Shown here: piece after piece, positions 27,335 to 34,568 of the stretch | How the letters are laid out: each line of letters starts with the position of its first letter | Position numbering within the stretch: position 1 is the stretch's first letter | Source of the DNA: CAZMCC01 sp964564695 | GTDB taxonomy: Bacteria > Planctomycetota > Phycisphaerae > Phycisphaerales > UBA1924 | DNA: 38,629 nucleotides | Assembly (NCBI GenBank): GCA_964564695.1 | Contig: CAZMCC010000027.1 | Span: 1-38,629 of the forward strand | Direction of reading: 5' to 3' | Notes under the pieces: generated by a model | What the model saw: only the letters and a program-made list of their open reading frames with translations | The model's database searches: none | What the model was told of the DNA's origin: nothing | Position numbers and translations under genes: made by a program

Positions 27335-27374
27335 TTCGACGTGCCTCCCGATCCCGAACCACTCCCCCCACCAC
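27307..27374. repeat. 68-bp duplicate of the gspK/gspL junction, copy A
   Basis: This segment matches 27655-27722 with two differences (27339 and 27341). It contains the gspL ribosome binding site and start, but it is not attached to gspK here; a run of 20 C (27376-27395) and foreign-looking sequence follow. It is best explained as a contig end repeated across the gap. Confidence 0.9.
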
Positions 27375-27395
27375 GCCCCCCCCCCCCCCCCCCCC

Positions 27396-27643
27396 ACACC
27401 CTCCCCTAGCCCCCGCGCCCCCACCGCTCCCGCACCCCGGGGATGTCGGGTAGCTCGTCGCCGACCCCGGTGGCCACGAGGACTCGTCGGGCCGAGAGCA
27501 CCGAACCGCTGGCGAGGCAGACCACGAACCCGGACTCGATCGACGACCCGGTGTCCTCGAACCGCTCCCCCCCGTAGCCGGCGACCCCGGCCCCGCCGGC
27601 AGCCAAGACCCCCGGCGGGCGCACCCCGTCCCGGGACATGAAC
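27396..27643 (-). pseudogene. Fragment of an FAD/NAD(P)-dependent oxidoreductase (thioredoxin reductase-like), probably foreign to this locus
   Basis: The minus strand encodes an internal piece of about 77 residues with no proper beginning or end: MSRDGVRPPGVLAAGGAGV ... FVVCLASGSVLSARRVLVATG ... DELPDIPGVRERWGRG. Positioning before a missing CxxC segment, VLVATG and DELPDIPGV are typical of thioredoxin reductase-like flavoproteins common in actinobacteria. The fragment is bounded by a run of 20 C on one side and a 10-N gap on the other, and it lies between the two copies of the gspK/gspL junction. It is most likely misassembled or contaminating sequence, not a real pseudogene of this genome. 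Confidence 0.75.
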
Positions 27644-27653
27644 NNNNNNNNNN
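27644..27653. other. Assembly gap (10 N)
   Basis: Ten unknown bases mark a scaffold join. Matching sequence on both sides (27307-27374 and 27655-27722) suggests that the two contigs actually overlap here and that the sequence between the copies does not belong. Confidence 0.98.
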
Positions 27654-27654
27654 C

Positions 27655-27722
27655 CCCGCGGCATCGGCTTGCTGATCTTCACTTCGCCCTGCCTCCCGAT
27701 CCCGAACCACTCCCCCCACCAC
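27655..27722. repeat. 68-bp duplicate of the gspK/gspL junction, copy B
   Basis: This is the partner of copy A. It is continuous with gspK and shows the gspK stop TGA (27681-27679) overlapping a GTG start (27682-27680) for gspL, followed in frame by AAGATCAGCAAGCCGATG before the gap. It probably shows the genuine junction. Confidence 0.88.
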
Positions 27723-29487
27723 CCCTCCCACCACCCCCACCAGTCCACCGTCCGATCCGCGACCGCACCGGCGTCGCCGGACTCGATGGCCCAGACGACG
27801 ACCCACCCGCGCCCCCCGGCTTGGGCGAGTCTACCTCTCCCGTCCCGCTCCCCCCCCGCGGCAGCATCGACGACTCCGGCTCGCGCTTCGACGCGTCATC
27901 ACCCTCCGAGCCCGCCTCCGGCGCCGTGGGTGATGTTGGAGGTTGCTCCGATACGTCCGCGCCCGCAACCGGTTCGACCGGCCGCTCCGCCTCCGGAGTT
28001 TCCTCGCTCGCCTTCGCCGGTGCGGCCCGAGGGGGGTCCGGCTCCTTCGCGCCCGGCACGATCAGCGCATCAAACGTCGCGGCCCGCAGATACGCGATCC
28101 GCACCGGCATCTCGCTCGCATCGATAATCGCCTCGTACGCCCACCGGTCCTTCAGCACCCAGTCCGCCGCCTCGCCCCGCAGCTCTCCCGACACCACGCC
28201 CCCCTCCACGATCACCCGAAACACGAGCGAACGGCTCGTCACCAGGTCCAGCGCCGGCGCAAACTCGTTCATGTCCACGAGCCCCTCGAGCACCGGCCAC
28301 AGCGCCGTCGCCCGGCGCGACGCCTCGAGCTTCTCCCGCGCCGCCACGATCCGGTCCGCCAACCCCGGCGCGATCCCCGGAACCCCCGACAGCACCTCCG
28401 CCGGCGCCGACATCAGGTCCGCCAGCCCGCGCCGAGCCCCCGCCTCGTCAAACTCCACCGCGTCCAGCACCCCCGCGATCATCACCGGGTCCGTCCCCGC
28501 GCTCGCCGCCAGTGCCGACGCGCTCGTCGGCCGCCGGTTCGCCGAATACTGCCGCCCCAGCCACGCCGCCGGCTCCGCCCCCACCTCGACCGCCAGCACC
28601 TTCTCAAAGTCCGCGCTCCACGTTTCCGGCAGCACGAGCCTCGCCGCTCCCGTCGCGTCCGGATCGATCGCCCCGTCCGCGCCAAACCCCGAACGCGCCT
28701 GCGGATCCGCCGAATAGCACGTGAGGTAATCCGACGCGCTCAGCATGTCCCGTGGCACAACCTCAGCCTCCTCCTCCTCCTCCTTCGGCACGCCCGCATC
28801 CCACGCCGTCCGGTCCCACTTGCTCACTTCCTTTGGCGCGTCGGCGCTCGGCGCACCCCCCTCTCCCGCCGCGCCAGCCCCCGCCGGCGCCGCACTCGCC
28901 CCCGCAGACGACGACTTGGGCGCATCCGACGCCGGCGGCGCAGCGGCCGCAGGGGCCGGCGCAGGGACAGCCGCGGCCGGAAGCACCGTCTCCGCCGTCT
29001 CCACCGCCAGAATCTCCCACACGCTCCCCCCCGCCCGCGCCCCGCGCCCCGCCACGACCTTCCCCAGCGCCTCGCTCGTGAGCACCCCGAGATTCTTCAG
29101 CCGCTCCTCGCTCGTCTCGTTCACGTCAAGCTTCGCCGCCTCGTGCTGAAACGTCACGCCCTGCGCACCGAGCGCCATCAGCCGCACCACCCCGCTCTGC
29201 GGCACGCCACCCGCGTCCGTCCCCGTCCACACCACGCCGTGCGCCGTCAGCGTCAGCCCCTGCCCGCGCAGCAGCTCCGGCCGCTGCTTGGCGACCTCCA
29301 TGACGACCGCATCGACGCCCGACAGCGCCAGGTTCACCCCCGTCGCCCGGCGCCCGCGCGCGTCGGCCACCTGCGCCTGCGCCGCCGACCACGCCGCCAC
29401 GCTCGCCGTCGCCACCGCGCACGCGATCACCGCGACCAGCACCACGAGGCTGACCACGCCGCGACGATCTGGGTGCTGCCGCCTCAG
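27679..29487 (-). CDS. gspK: Minor pseudopilin GspK
   Basis: This 602-residue type II secretion pseudopilin is thought to cap the pseudopilus tip. The N-terminus reads MRRQHPDRRG then VVSLVVLVAVIACAV, giving a prepilin peptidase site after Gly10 and no Glu at +5, as is usual for GspK. That start is a CTG at 29487 overlapping the gspJ stop as CTGA; the next start, GTG at 29457, would lose the cleavage site. GspK motifs are KLDVNETSEERLKNLGVL and a second helix-hairpin-helix-like segment APAEVLSGVPGIAPGLADRI. It is nearly twice the usual length because of an Ala/Pro-rich linker and a long disordered tail rich in Glu/Pro/Ser/Gly. The stop overlaps gspL in copy B of the junction. Confidence 0.88.
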   Translation of the reverse strand: MRRQHPDRRGVVSLVVLVAVIACAVATASVAAWSAAQAQVADARGRRATGVNLALSGVDAVVMEVAKQRPELLRGQGLTLTAHGVVWTGTDAGGVPQSGVVRLMALGAQGVTFQHEAAKLDVNETSEERLKNLGVLTSEALGKVVAGRGARAGGSVWEILAVETAETVLPAAAVPAPAPAAAAPPASDAPKSSSAGASAAPAGAGAAGEGGAPSADAPKEVSKWDRTAWDAGVPKEEEEEAEVVPRDMLSASDYLTCYSADPQARSGFGADGAIDPDATGAARLVLPETWSADFEKVLAVEVGAEPAAWLGRQYSANRRPTSASALAASAGTDPVMIAGVLDAVEFDEAGARRGLADLMSAPAEVLSGVPGIAPGLADRIVAAREKLEASRRATALWPVLEGLVDMNEFAPALDLVTSRSLVFRVIVEGGVVSGELRGEAADWVLKDRWAYEAIIDASEMPVRIAYLRAATFDALIVPGAKEPDPPRAAPAKASEETPEAERPVEPVAGADVSEQPPTSPTAPEAGSEGDDASKREPESSMLPRGGSGTGEVDSPKPGGAGGSSSGPSSPATPVRSRIGRWTGGGGGRGGGGSGSGSGGRAK

Positions 29488-30263
29488 AAGTCACCTCCGC
29501 TCGCCGAGCCCGACGAGCCCCGGGCGCTGGACGTCTGAAGCGTCCCCCCGTCCGGAATCGCGATCACCACCCGCCGATCCGGCGCCGTGTCCGACCGCGA
29601 CACGTCCCCATCCACCGCGCTCGACACCGGCGCCTCCGCCCCTTCTTCCTCTGCGGGTGCGTCTCCGAACCACAATCGCACCTCGACCGCCGACGGCAGT
29701 CCCCCATCCTTCGCGCTGTTGAACTCCCGCTTCCACGACTTCCCGTCGTGATACCAGAACTCCGCCCGCCGCACGCCTTCCACCTCGCCGCTCAGCCCCT
29801 CCCCCACCGACGCGAGCGTCCCCAGCGCCGTCGCGTGCCGCGACAGGCGCACTCGGTCGGTACTGAACGACACCTCGCAGCGGCACAAGTCGCTCGCCCC
29901 CGGCCCCTCGCTTCCCAGCCACCGCCCGCGCGTGAGCACCTTGATCCCCGACGCCGTCCCCTCGACCCCCGCCGACCCCGCGCCGTCCCCCGCGACCGCC
30001 CCGATGAGGTCCGTCTCGATCTGCGAGATCAGCGCGTCCGCCGCCGTCTGCCGCAGCGTGTACCGCTCCAGCCGGTCCCGCGCATCGGCCACCGACACGA
30101 GCAGCGACCCCACCCCCGTCACGATGATGACGATCAGCGCGATCGCCAGCAGCACCTCGAGCATCGTGAACGCCCGCCCCCCCCGCCCAACGAGCCGTGA
30201 GCGCAAGCTCACGGTGCACCCCCCGTTCGCCGTCAGCGCTCGCCGTGTCGCATGCGCTCTCAC
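29484..30263 (-). CDS. gspJ: Minor pseudopilin GspJ-like
   Basis: This 259-residue prepilin-like protein has cleavage motif GRA then FTMLEVLLAIALIVIIV, with Ala instead of Gly before the cut and the conserved Glu at +5 (Glu36). One hydrophobic helix and a beta-rich region (FWYHDGKSWKREF) follow. Length and position, between gspI and gspK, suit GspJ, which joins GspI and GspK at the pseudopilus tip. The GTG at 30263 overlaps the gspI stop as GTGA. The C-terminus is Ser/Gly/Asp-rich. Which minor pseudopilin it is rests mostly on gene order. Confidence 0.82.
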   Translation of the reverse strand: MRAHATRRALTANGGCTVSLRSRLVGRGGRAFTMLEVLLAIALIVIIVTGVGSLLVSVADARDRLERYTLRQTAADALISQIETDLIGAVAGDGAGSAGVEGTASGIKVLTRGRWLGSEGPGASDLCRCEVSFSTDRVRLSRHATALGTLASVGEGLSGEVEGVRRAEFWYHDGKSWKREFNSAKDGGLPSAVEVRLWFGDAPAEEEGAEAPVSSAVDGDVSRSDTAPDRRVVIAIPDGGTLQTSSARGSSGSASGGDF

Positions 30264-30745
30264 CGCAACACCCCCTTCCCGTCCGCGCTCGCCGTCCGCG
30301 TATTCGGCCCCACCCGCGCCGGAATCAACCGCCGCAACGTGAAGCTCACACCCCCCGCCAGCGGCCCATTCCTCCCCGACCCCTCCCGCGCCGTCACGCT
30401 CACGAGCGTGAGCCCCTCATACGCGCTCGGCACCGTCTCGACCGCCAATTCCCACCCCGACGCCTCGCTCGGCGCATCCTCAAACGCCGCCCCCGACCCG
30501 CCCCGATCCGTGCTATCGCGCACCGGCCCGTTCAGCTCCTCCGCCTGGCGCAACCCGGCGGCGAGTTCCGCCACCGCGCTCGCCGCCAGATCCTGCGCGA
30601 GCACCCGCCGCCGCGCCAGGTCGAGCCGATCTCCCGCGTCCGAGAGCGTCGCGAGGATCACGCCCCCGAACCCCACGAGCAGCGCGAGCGACACCACCGC
30701 CTCGAGCAGCAGCACCCCCGCGGGATGGGACCGCCGGCGCGTCAA
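30260..30745 (-). CDS. gspI: Minor pseudopilin GspI-like
   Basis: This 161-residue prepilin-like protein begins MTRRRSHPAG with cleavage after Gly10, then VLLLEAVVSLALLVGFGG with Glu at +5 (Glu15). Size and gene order fit GspI. The start is a TTG at 30745 overlapping the gspH stop as TTGA, the only frame placement that puts the leader directly before the prepilin helix. Expected to be cleaved and N-methylated by a prepilin peptidase encoded outside this window. Assigned by position; sequence alone only says type IV prepilin family. Confidence 0.82.
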   Translation of the reverse strand: MTRRRSHPAGVLLLEAVVSLALLVGFGGVILATLSDAGDRLDLARRRVLAQDLAASAVAELAAGLRQAEELNGPVRDSTDRGGSGAAFEDAPSEASGWELAVETVPSAYEGLTLVSVTAREGSGRNGPLAGGVSFTLRRLIPARVGPNTRTASADGKGVLR

Positions 30746-31524
30746 CGCTCACCCCCCGGGGCCGCGTGCCGATCCCGTACGGCGTCGTCAGCCTCAAGCG
30801 CCGTCGGCGCCTCATCCGGCCGCTCTCCCTCCGTCTCCTTCTTGATCGCTGTCACGCTCACCCGCCCGCTCAGCGCATCGACGTGCACGCTCAGCCGCGT
30901 CGGCGCCTCCCCCGCCTCCTCCCCCCCCACCACAGGCTTCTTCACCGCGCCGGTCTGCACCGGCCCGTTCGTCGCAATCACCCCCAGCGCCAGGAACCGC
31001 CCGTCCGGCATCGCCGTCCCGATCGGCGTGAGCGTCACGCCCTCGGCCTGGGTCCCGCCCTCCGGCGGCGCGCTGCGGTTTCCTTCCGCCGAGCCGGTCC
31101 CCTCGGCCTCCCCCGCGCTCTCAAACCGCCACGCCCCCGGCAGCTCCACCCCCAGGTCGATCAGCGCCGCCCCGCTCGCCTGCGGGAACTGCAGCACCAG
31201 GTCGCGCCCCGTCCCGTTGCGCCGCTCGCGCACGCACAGCGTCACGCTCGCCCCCGAGCGCACCGCCTCCGCCGTCGCCAGTCGAACGCCCGCCGACAGC
31301 CGGTCCGCCACCGCGCCCTCATCCGCGCGCTCGATGAGCGACGCCGACAACGGCACGATCGCCGCCAGCACCAGCACCGTGATCGCAAGCGCCAGCGCCA
31401 CCTCGACGAGCGTGAACCCGCCGCGCCGAACCCCCCCGCGCCCAATCAAGGCGCGCAGCGACACCGCACGCAACGACCACTTCCCCCCCGCCCGCACCAT
31501 GGCAGGAAGGGCGGACGGGGTCAT
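30742..31524 (-). CDS. gspH: Minor pseudopilin GspH-like
   Basis: This 260-residue prepilin-like protein has a long basic leader, VRRGG then FTLVEVALALAITVLVL, cleaved after Gly36 with Glu at +5 (Glu41). A GspH-type continuation follows (RLATAEAVRSGASVTLCVRE, LSVHVDALSGRVSV). The ATG at 31524 lies 10 bp after the gspG stop; an overlapping GTG at 31538 is in a different frame. It ends at the gspI start (TTGA). The C-terminal third is richer in Glu/Pro/Gly than typical GspH. Confidence 0.83.
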   Translation of the reverse strand: MTPSALPAMVRAGGKWSLRAVSLRALIGRGGVRRGGFTLVEVALALAITVLVLAAIVPLSASLIERADEGAVADRLSAGVRLATAEAVRSGASVTLCVRERRNGTGRDLVLQFPQASGAALIDLGVELPGAWRFESAGEAEGTGSAEGNRSAPPEGGTQAEGVTLTPIGTAMPDGRFLALGVIATNGPVQTGAVKKPVVGGEEAGEAPTRLSVHVDALSGRVSVTAIKKETEGERPDEAPTALEADDAVRDRHAAPGGER

Positions 31525-31534
31525 GATCCGGTCC

Positions 31535-32095
31535 TCACCGGCCCCCGCCCGTGGGCGGCGGCGGCGGCGGAGCGCTCGACGACGAACCCGAAGTTCCCGA
31601 GCCGTCGTCGACCGTCTTCCACACGTTGATGTCGTCGGCCGTCCCCTCTTCCATGTCCGGCCCGGTCGACCACAGGTCGAACATCCCCTCGGGCGCCTTC
31701 TCACCCTTCTGCTTGTACCCCCAGGGCTTGCCCCAGGCATCGTTCGGCTTCGCCTCGATGATGTACTGGTGCCACTTGGTCTGGTCCGCCTCGGTCGTGA
31801 GCGTGCTCTTGTTCCACAGCACCGCCAACCCCTCCTCGTCGGTGGGATACCGGTTGAAATCAAGCCGGAACTGCTGCAGCGCGTTCCGCAGGCCCTTCAA
31901 ATCAATCTCCGCGATGCTCTTGTCCGCCGATTCCTTGCTCCCGAACAGGTTCACCGCCACCAGCCCCGCGATCGCCAGGATGATCACGATCACGATGAGC
32001 ACTTCGATGAGCGTAAAGCCCCGACGACGCGCTGCCGTGCGCGACGCGGTGCGGGGGGACGAGGTGCCCCCGAAAACCTTCTTCTGCTGGGTCAT
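31535..32095 (-). CDS. gspG: Major pseudopilin GspG
   Basis: This 186-residue major pseudopilin builds the pseudopilus piston of the type II system. Leader ARRRG, then FTLIEVLIVIVIILAIAGLVAV, with cleavage after Gly26 and Glu31 at +5. The mature domain carries GspG features: ALQQFRLDFNRYPTDEEGL, DAWGKPWGYK and the calcium-site region FDLWSTGPDMEEGTADDINVW. The tail is Ser/Pro/Gly-rich. The ATG at 32095 has AAGGAG 7 nt upstream. It heads the long chain gspG-H-I-J-K-L-M/C-D-lipoprotein, so a promoter probably lies in the 404-bp gap before it. Confidence 0.95.
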   Translation of the reverse strand: MTQQKKVFGGTSSPRTASRTAARRRGFTLIEVLIVIVIILAIAGLVAVNLFGSKESADKSIAEIDLKGLRNALQQFRLDFNRYPTDEEGLAVLWNKSTLTTEADQTKWHQYIIEAKPNDAWGKPWGYKQKGEKAPEGMFDLWSTGPDMEEGTADDINVWKTVDDGSGTSGSSSSAPPPPPPTGGGR

Positions 32096-32160
32096 TGGCG
32101 GTCTCCTTCTGAATCTTCAGACTCAACCCCGCGCTCCGCACGGGGATCGTGACGACAGAA

Positions 32161-32179
32161 ACCCGCGCTGAAGGCGGGT
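32161..32179 (-). terminator. Hairpin downstream of gspF, possible terminator
   Basis: ACCCGC (32161-32166) and GCGGGT (32174-32179) form a 6-bp stem with a 7-nt loop. On the minus strand it is followed by TTTCTGTC, a modest T-rich stretch. It could end gspF transcription before the gspG operon starts, or lie in the gspG leader. Confidence 0.45.
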
Positions 32180-32333
32180 CCGACAAACCAGTTTACCGCC
32201 CGATCACCCCCGAGTTGGCTGCAATTCCAGAACATCCCCCAACCATCCGCGGAACTTTTTTCAGGCCCAGCACCAACGAAAAACAGTCGCCGCGCCGAAG
32301 CAGCGGCGCCCTGGAGGCCAAAGCCAGAAAATC

Positions 32334-32482
32334 GTACGCGGAGGACGCGGAGGAACGCGGAGTGAAGACAAAGAAGACCATTGGATGGAAGAATTCGACG
32401 CCAGCTGAAGCGCCGGGCATTCCTTCTCTAATCCAAATTCCCCCTCCGCGTTCCTCCGCCCTTCTCCGCGCTCTCCGCGTAC
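32334..32482. repeat. Dispersed-type inverted repeat between gspF and gspG
   Basis: The left arm (32334-32362) consists of GCGGAGGA-like units and the right arm (32444-32482) of their complement, CTCCGCGTTCCTCCGC followed by two more TCTCCGCG units. The arms match except for about 11 extra bases in the right arm. Similar CCGCGTTCCTCCGC-type sequence is a widespread dispersed intergenic repeat in several bacterial phyla. In RNA it would form a long stem. Confidence 0.7.
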
Positions 32483-32499
32483 CGCCTTCGCTCCCCCGC

Positions 32500-33708
32500 C
32501 TAAATCGTCTGCCCCACCTTCGACAACGGCACCACCAGCGCAATCGCCACCACCCCGATGATCCCCGCAATCAACACCAGCATGATCGGCTCGATCAGCC
32601 GCACCAACACCCCAAGTTGCTGATCCGTCCGCTTCTCCAGCCGCTCCGCCACGTTCAACAGCACATCATCGAGGTTGTTCGCGCTCTCCCCCACCGCGAT
32701 CGTCTCGACCACATCAGGTGGAAAGATCCCGCTGTCCCCCAGCACCCGCGCCATCGGCTGCCCCTGTCTCACAGCGTCGATCTGCGCATCCACCACCTTC
32801 GCAAACACCGTGCTCCCCGCCGAGTCCCGCGCGATCTGAAGCGCCGTCAGCATCGGGATCGAGTTCGCCAGCATCGTCCCCTGCACGCGGCACAACCGCG
32901 CGATCGACACGCTCGCGATCGCCGGTCCCACCATCGGCATCTTCAAGAGCGCCGCGTCAACCGCCTCCCTCACCCGCGGCCGCTTCAAGAGCCGCCACGC
33001 CCCCACCGCCGCCCCGACCCCGATCACCGCCGCCGCCGGCAGCAGCATCCGCACGTTGTCCGCCAACCAGAACACCGTCTTGGTCAGCGTCCCCAGCTCC
33101 AGCCGTGCATACAACGGCCTCGCAATCGGAATCAGGAACGCGAAGATTGCCGTCAACGCCCCGGTCCCGAACACCACGAGCACGATTGGGTAAATCAGGC
33201 TCCCCAGCAGCTTCCCGCGAAGGTCCGCCTGTTTCTCCATCATCTCGCCCATGCGGCTCAGCACCGCGTCGAGAAACCCGCCCCGCTCCCCCGCCCGCAC
33301 CATCGCGACATGAATCGCCGGGAACACATCCTCCCGCTGCTCCATCGCCGCCGCCAGGTCCGACCCGTCCGCCACCTTGTCCGTCACCTGCGTGAACACG
33401 CTCGCCAGTTTCGGCGACGCCTTCTGCCCCGCCACCAGCCGCAGCGCCCGCAGGATCGGCACGCCCGCCTTGAGCAAGTCGCCCAGCTGCAGATACGCCC
33501 CCGCCAATTTCCGCGTCGACACCCCCGACCGCAGCCGCAGCCCCCCAACCCCGCGCCCGCCCGCCCCCTTCTCCGTCACCGACACCGGCACGAGCTTGCG
33601 CGCCTCAAGCTCCGCCAGCACGGCCTGCACCCCCGTGCCGCTCGCCACGCCGCTCACCCGCTTCCCGTCGGGCCCGATCGCGATGTACCGAAAGCTCGCC
33701 TGGCTCAC
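32500..33708 (-). CDS. gspF: Type II secretion inner-membrane platform protein GspF
   Basis: This 402-residue polytopic protein is the central membrane platform that couples GspE ATP hydrolysis to pseudopilus growth. It has two T2SSF repeats: YLQLGDLLKAGVPILRALRLV with MVRAGERGGFLDAVL, and LCRVQGTMLANSIPMLTALQI with IAVGESANNLDDVLLNVA. Three hydrophobic segments are present (SLIYPIVLVVFGTGALTAIF, LLPAAAVIGVGAAVGAW and a C-terminal PIMLVLIAGIIGVVAIALVV). Its length is normal. The GTG at 33708 has GGAG 6 nt upstream. It is 404 bp upstream of gspG on the same strand, and gspE is not beside it. Confidence 0.95.
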   Translation of the reverse strand: MSQASFRYIAIGPDGKRVSGVASGTGVQAVLAELEARKLVPVSVTEKGAGGRGVGGLRLRSGVSTRKLAGAYLQLGDLLKAGVPILRALRLVAGQKASPKLASVFTQVTDKVADGSDLAAAMEQREDVFPAIHVAMVRAGERGGFLDAVLSRMGEMMEKQADLRGKLLGSLIYPIVLVVFGTGALTAIFAFLIPIARPLYARLELGTLTKTVFWLADNVRMLLPAAAVIGVGAAVGAWRLLKRPRVREAVDAALLKMPMVGPAIASVSIARLCRVQGTMLANSIPMLTALQIARDSAGSTVFAKVVDAQIDAVRQGQPMARVLGDSGIFPPDVVETIAVGESANNLDDVLLNVAERLEKRTDQQLGVLVRLIEPIMLVLIAGIIGVVAIALVVPLSKVGQTI

Positions 33709-33728
33709 TCAGGTCTCCGGAGAGGGGG

Positions 33729-33805
33729 GGGTGCCCCGGCGGAGCTCTGTCCGCCGGGCTCTTCGCTCACCAACACCGGGCGGACAAAGCTCCGCCCGGG
33801 CACCC
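33729..33805. repeat. 77-bp hairpin repeat, copy 1
   Basis: The two 30-bp arms (33729-33758 and 33776-33805) are near-perfect inverted copies around a 17-nt loop. The whole element matches 35476-35552 in the same orientation with 3 differences in 77. It begins 9 bp beyond the glutathione peroxidase stop, so it may act as a terminator or an mRNA 3'-end stabiliser. It resembles a REP/MITE-like dispersed element. Confidence 0.9.
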
Positions 33806-33814
33806 GTACGCCGC

Positions 33815-34522
33815 TCACTTCCCCGGCTTGATCCCGTCCCCCTTCTGCGTCCCCGCCTTCACCGCCAGCAACTCATCAACCTTCTTCAGAATCTCCGGAT
33901 CATCCGGCTTCATCTTCGGACCGAACCGCGCCGCCACATTCCCGTCGCGCCCCACCAGGAACTTCGTGAAGTTCCAGTCCGGCTCAACCCCCACCGGCGC
34001 CGGACGCGTCGACAGGAACTTGTACAGCGGGTGCGCATCCTTCCCCACCACCGTGATCTTCTCGTACATCGGGAACGTCACGCCGTACTTCCCCGTGCAG
34101 AACGTCGCGATGTCGCCGTTGCTCCCCGGCTCCTGCCCGTGGAAGTCGTTCGCCGGGAACCCCAGCACCACCAGCCCCGCGTCCTTCTTCTCCTTGTACA
34201 GCTTCTGCAGCCCCTCGTACTGCGGCGTGAGCCCGCACTCGCTCGCCACGTTCACGATGAGCATCACCTTCCCCTTGTACGCCCCCAGCGACTCGTCCTT
34301 CCCGTCGATCCGCTTCATCGTGAAGTCGTACACGCTCTTGGCCTCCTGAGGAGCCGCGGGGGCTGTCGCGGCCGGCTGCTTGCCTTCCTTCTGCTGCTTG
34401 TGCCCCGCCCCCATCACCGCCACGCTCACGCCGACGCTCGCCACGATCGTCGACATCGCAATCGTCCACCCCGACCCCTTGCGCCCACGATTCGTCCCGC
34501 ATCCGCAGCAGCCGCATCCCAT
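33815..34522 (-). CDS. Glutathione peroxidase family thiol peroxidase, membrane-anchored
   Basis: This 235-residue protein is a GPx-family peroxidase that reduces hydroperoxides, probably with thioredoxin. NVASECGLTPQYEGL places the peroxidatic Cys at 96; Gln130 (GQEPG) and Trp183-Asn184 (DWNFTKF) complete the catalytic set. Cys142 (FCTGKYGVTFP) sits where the resolving Cys of thioredoxin-type enzymes lies. The usual C in FPxNxF is Ala here. The N-terminus is odd: MGCGCCGCG, a basic patch, then a hydrophobic helix at about 19-38, so the enzyme is probably anchored facing the periplasm, or lipid-linked. The ATG at 34522 has GGGAGG 7 nt upstream. It is divergent from the pterin synthase gene, 46 bp away. 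Confidence 0.9.
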   Translation of the reverse strand: MGCGCCGCGTNRGRKGSGWTIAMSTIVASVGVSVAVMGAGHKQQKEGKQPAATAPAAPQEAKSVYDFTMKRIDGKDESLGAYKGKVMLIVNVASECGLTPQYEGLQKLYKEKKDAGLVVLGFPANDFHGQEPGSNGDIATFCTGKYGVTFPMYEKITVVGKDAHPLYKFLSTRPAPVGVEPDWNFTKFLVGRDGNVAARFGPKMKPDDPEILKKVDELLAVKAGTQKGDGIKPGK

Positions 34523-34568
34523 GATCAAGCCTCCCGTTCGCCCAACCACCACGGCGTAAAGTGCCCCG

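Larger units (their letters stand above)
32096..32499. other. 404-bp region between gspF and gspG with repeats
   Basis: No gene is seen. From left to right it holds the gspG ribosome binding site, a 6-bp inverted repeat TCTGAATCTTCAGA (32108-32121) just upstream of it, a hairpin at 32161-32179 and a large inverted repeat with arms at 32334-32362 and 32444-32482. A promoter for the gspG-led operon is expected here, but I cannot assign it. Confidence 0.7.
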
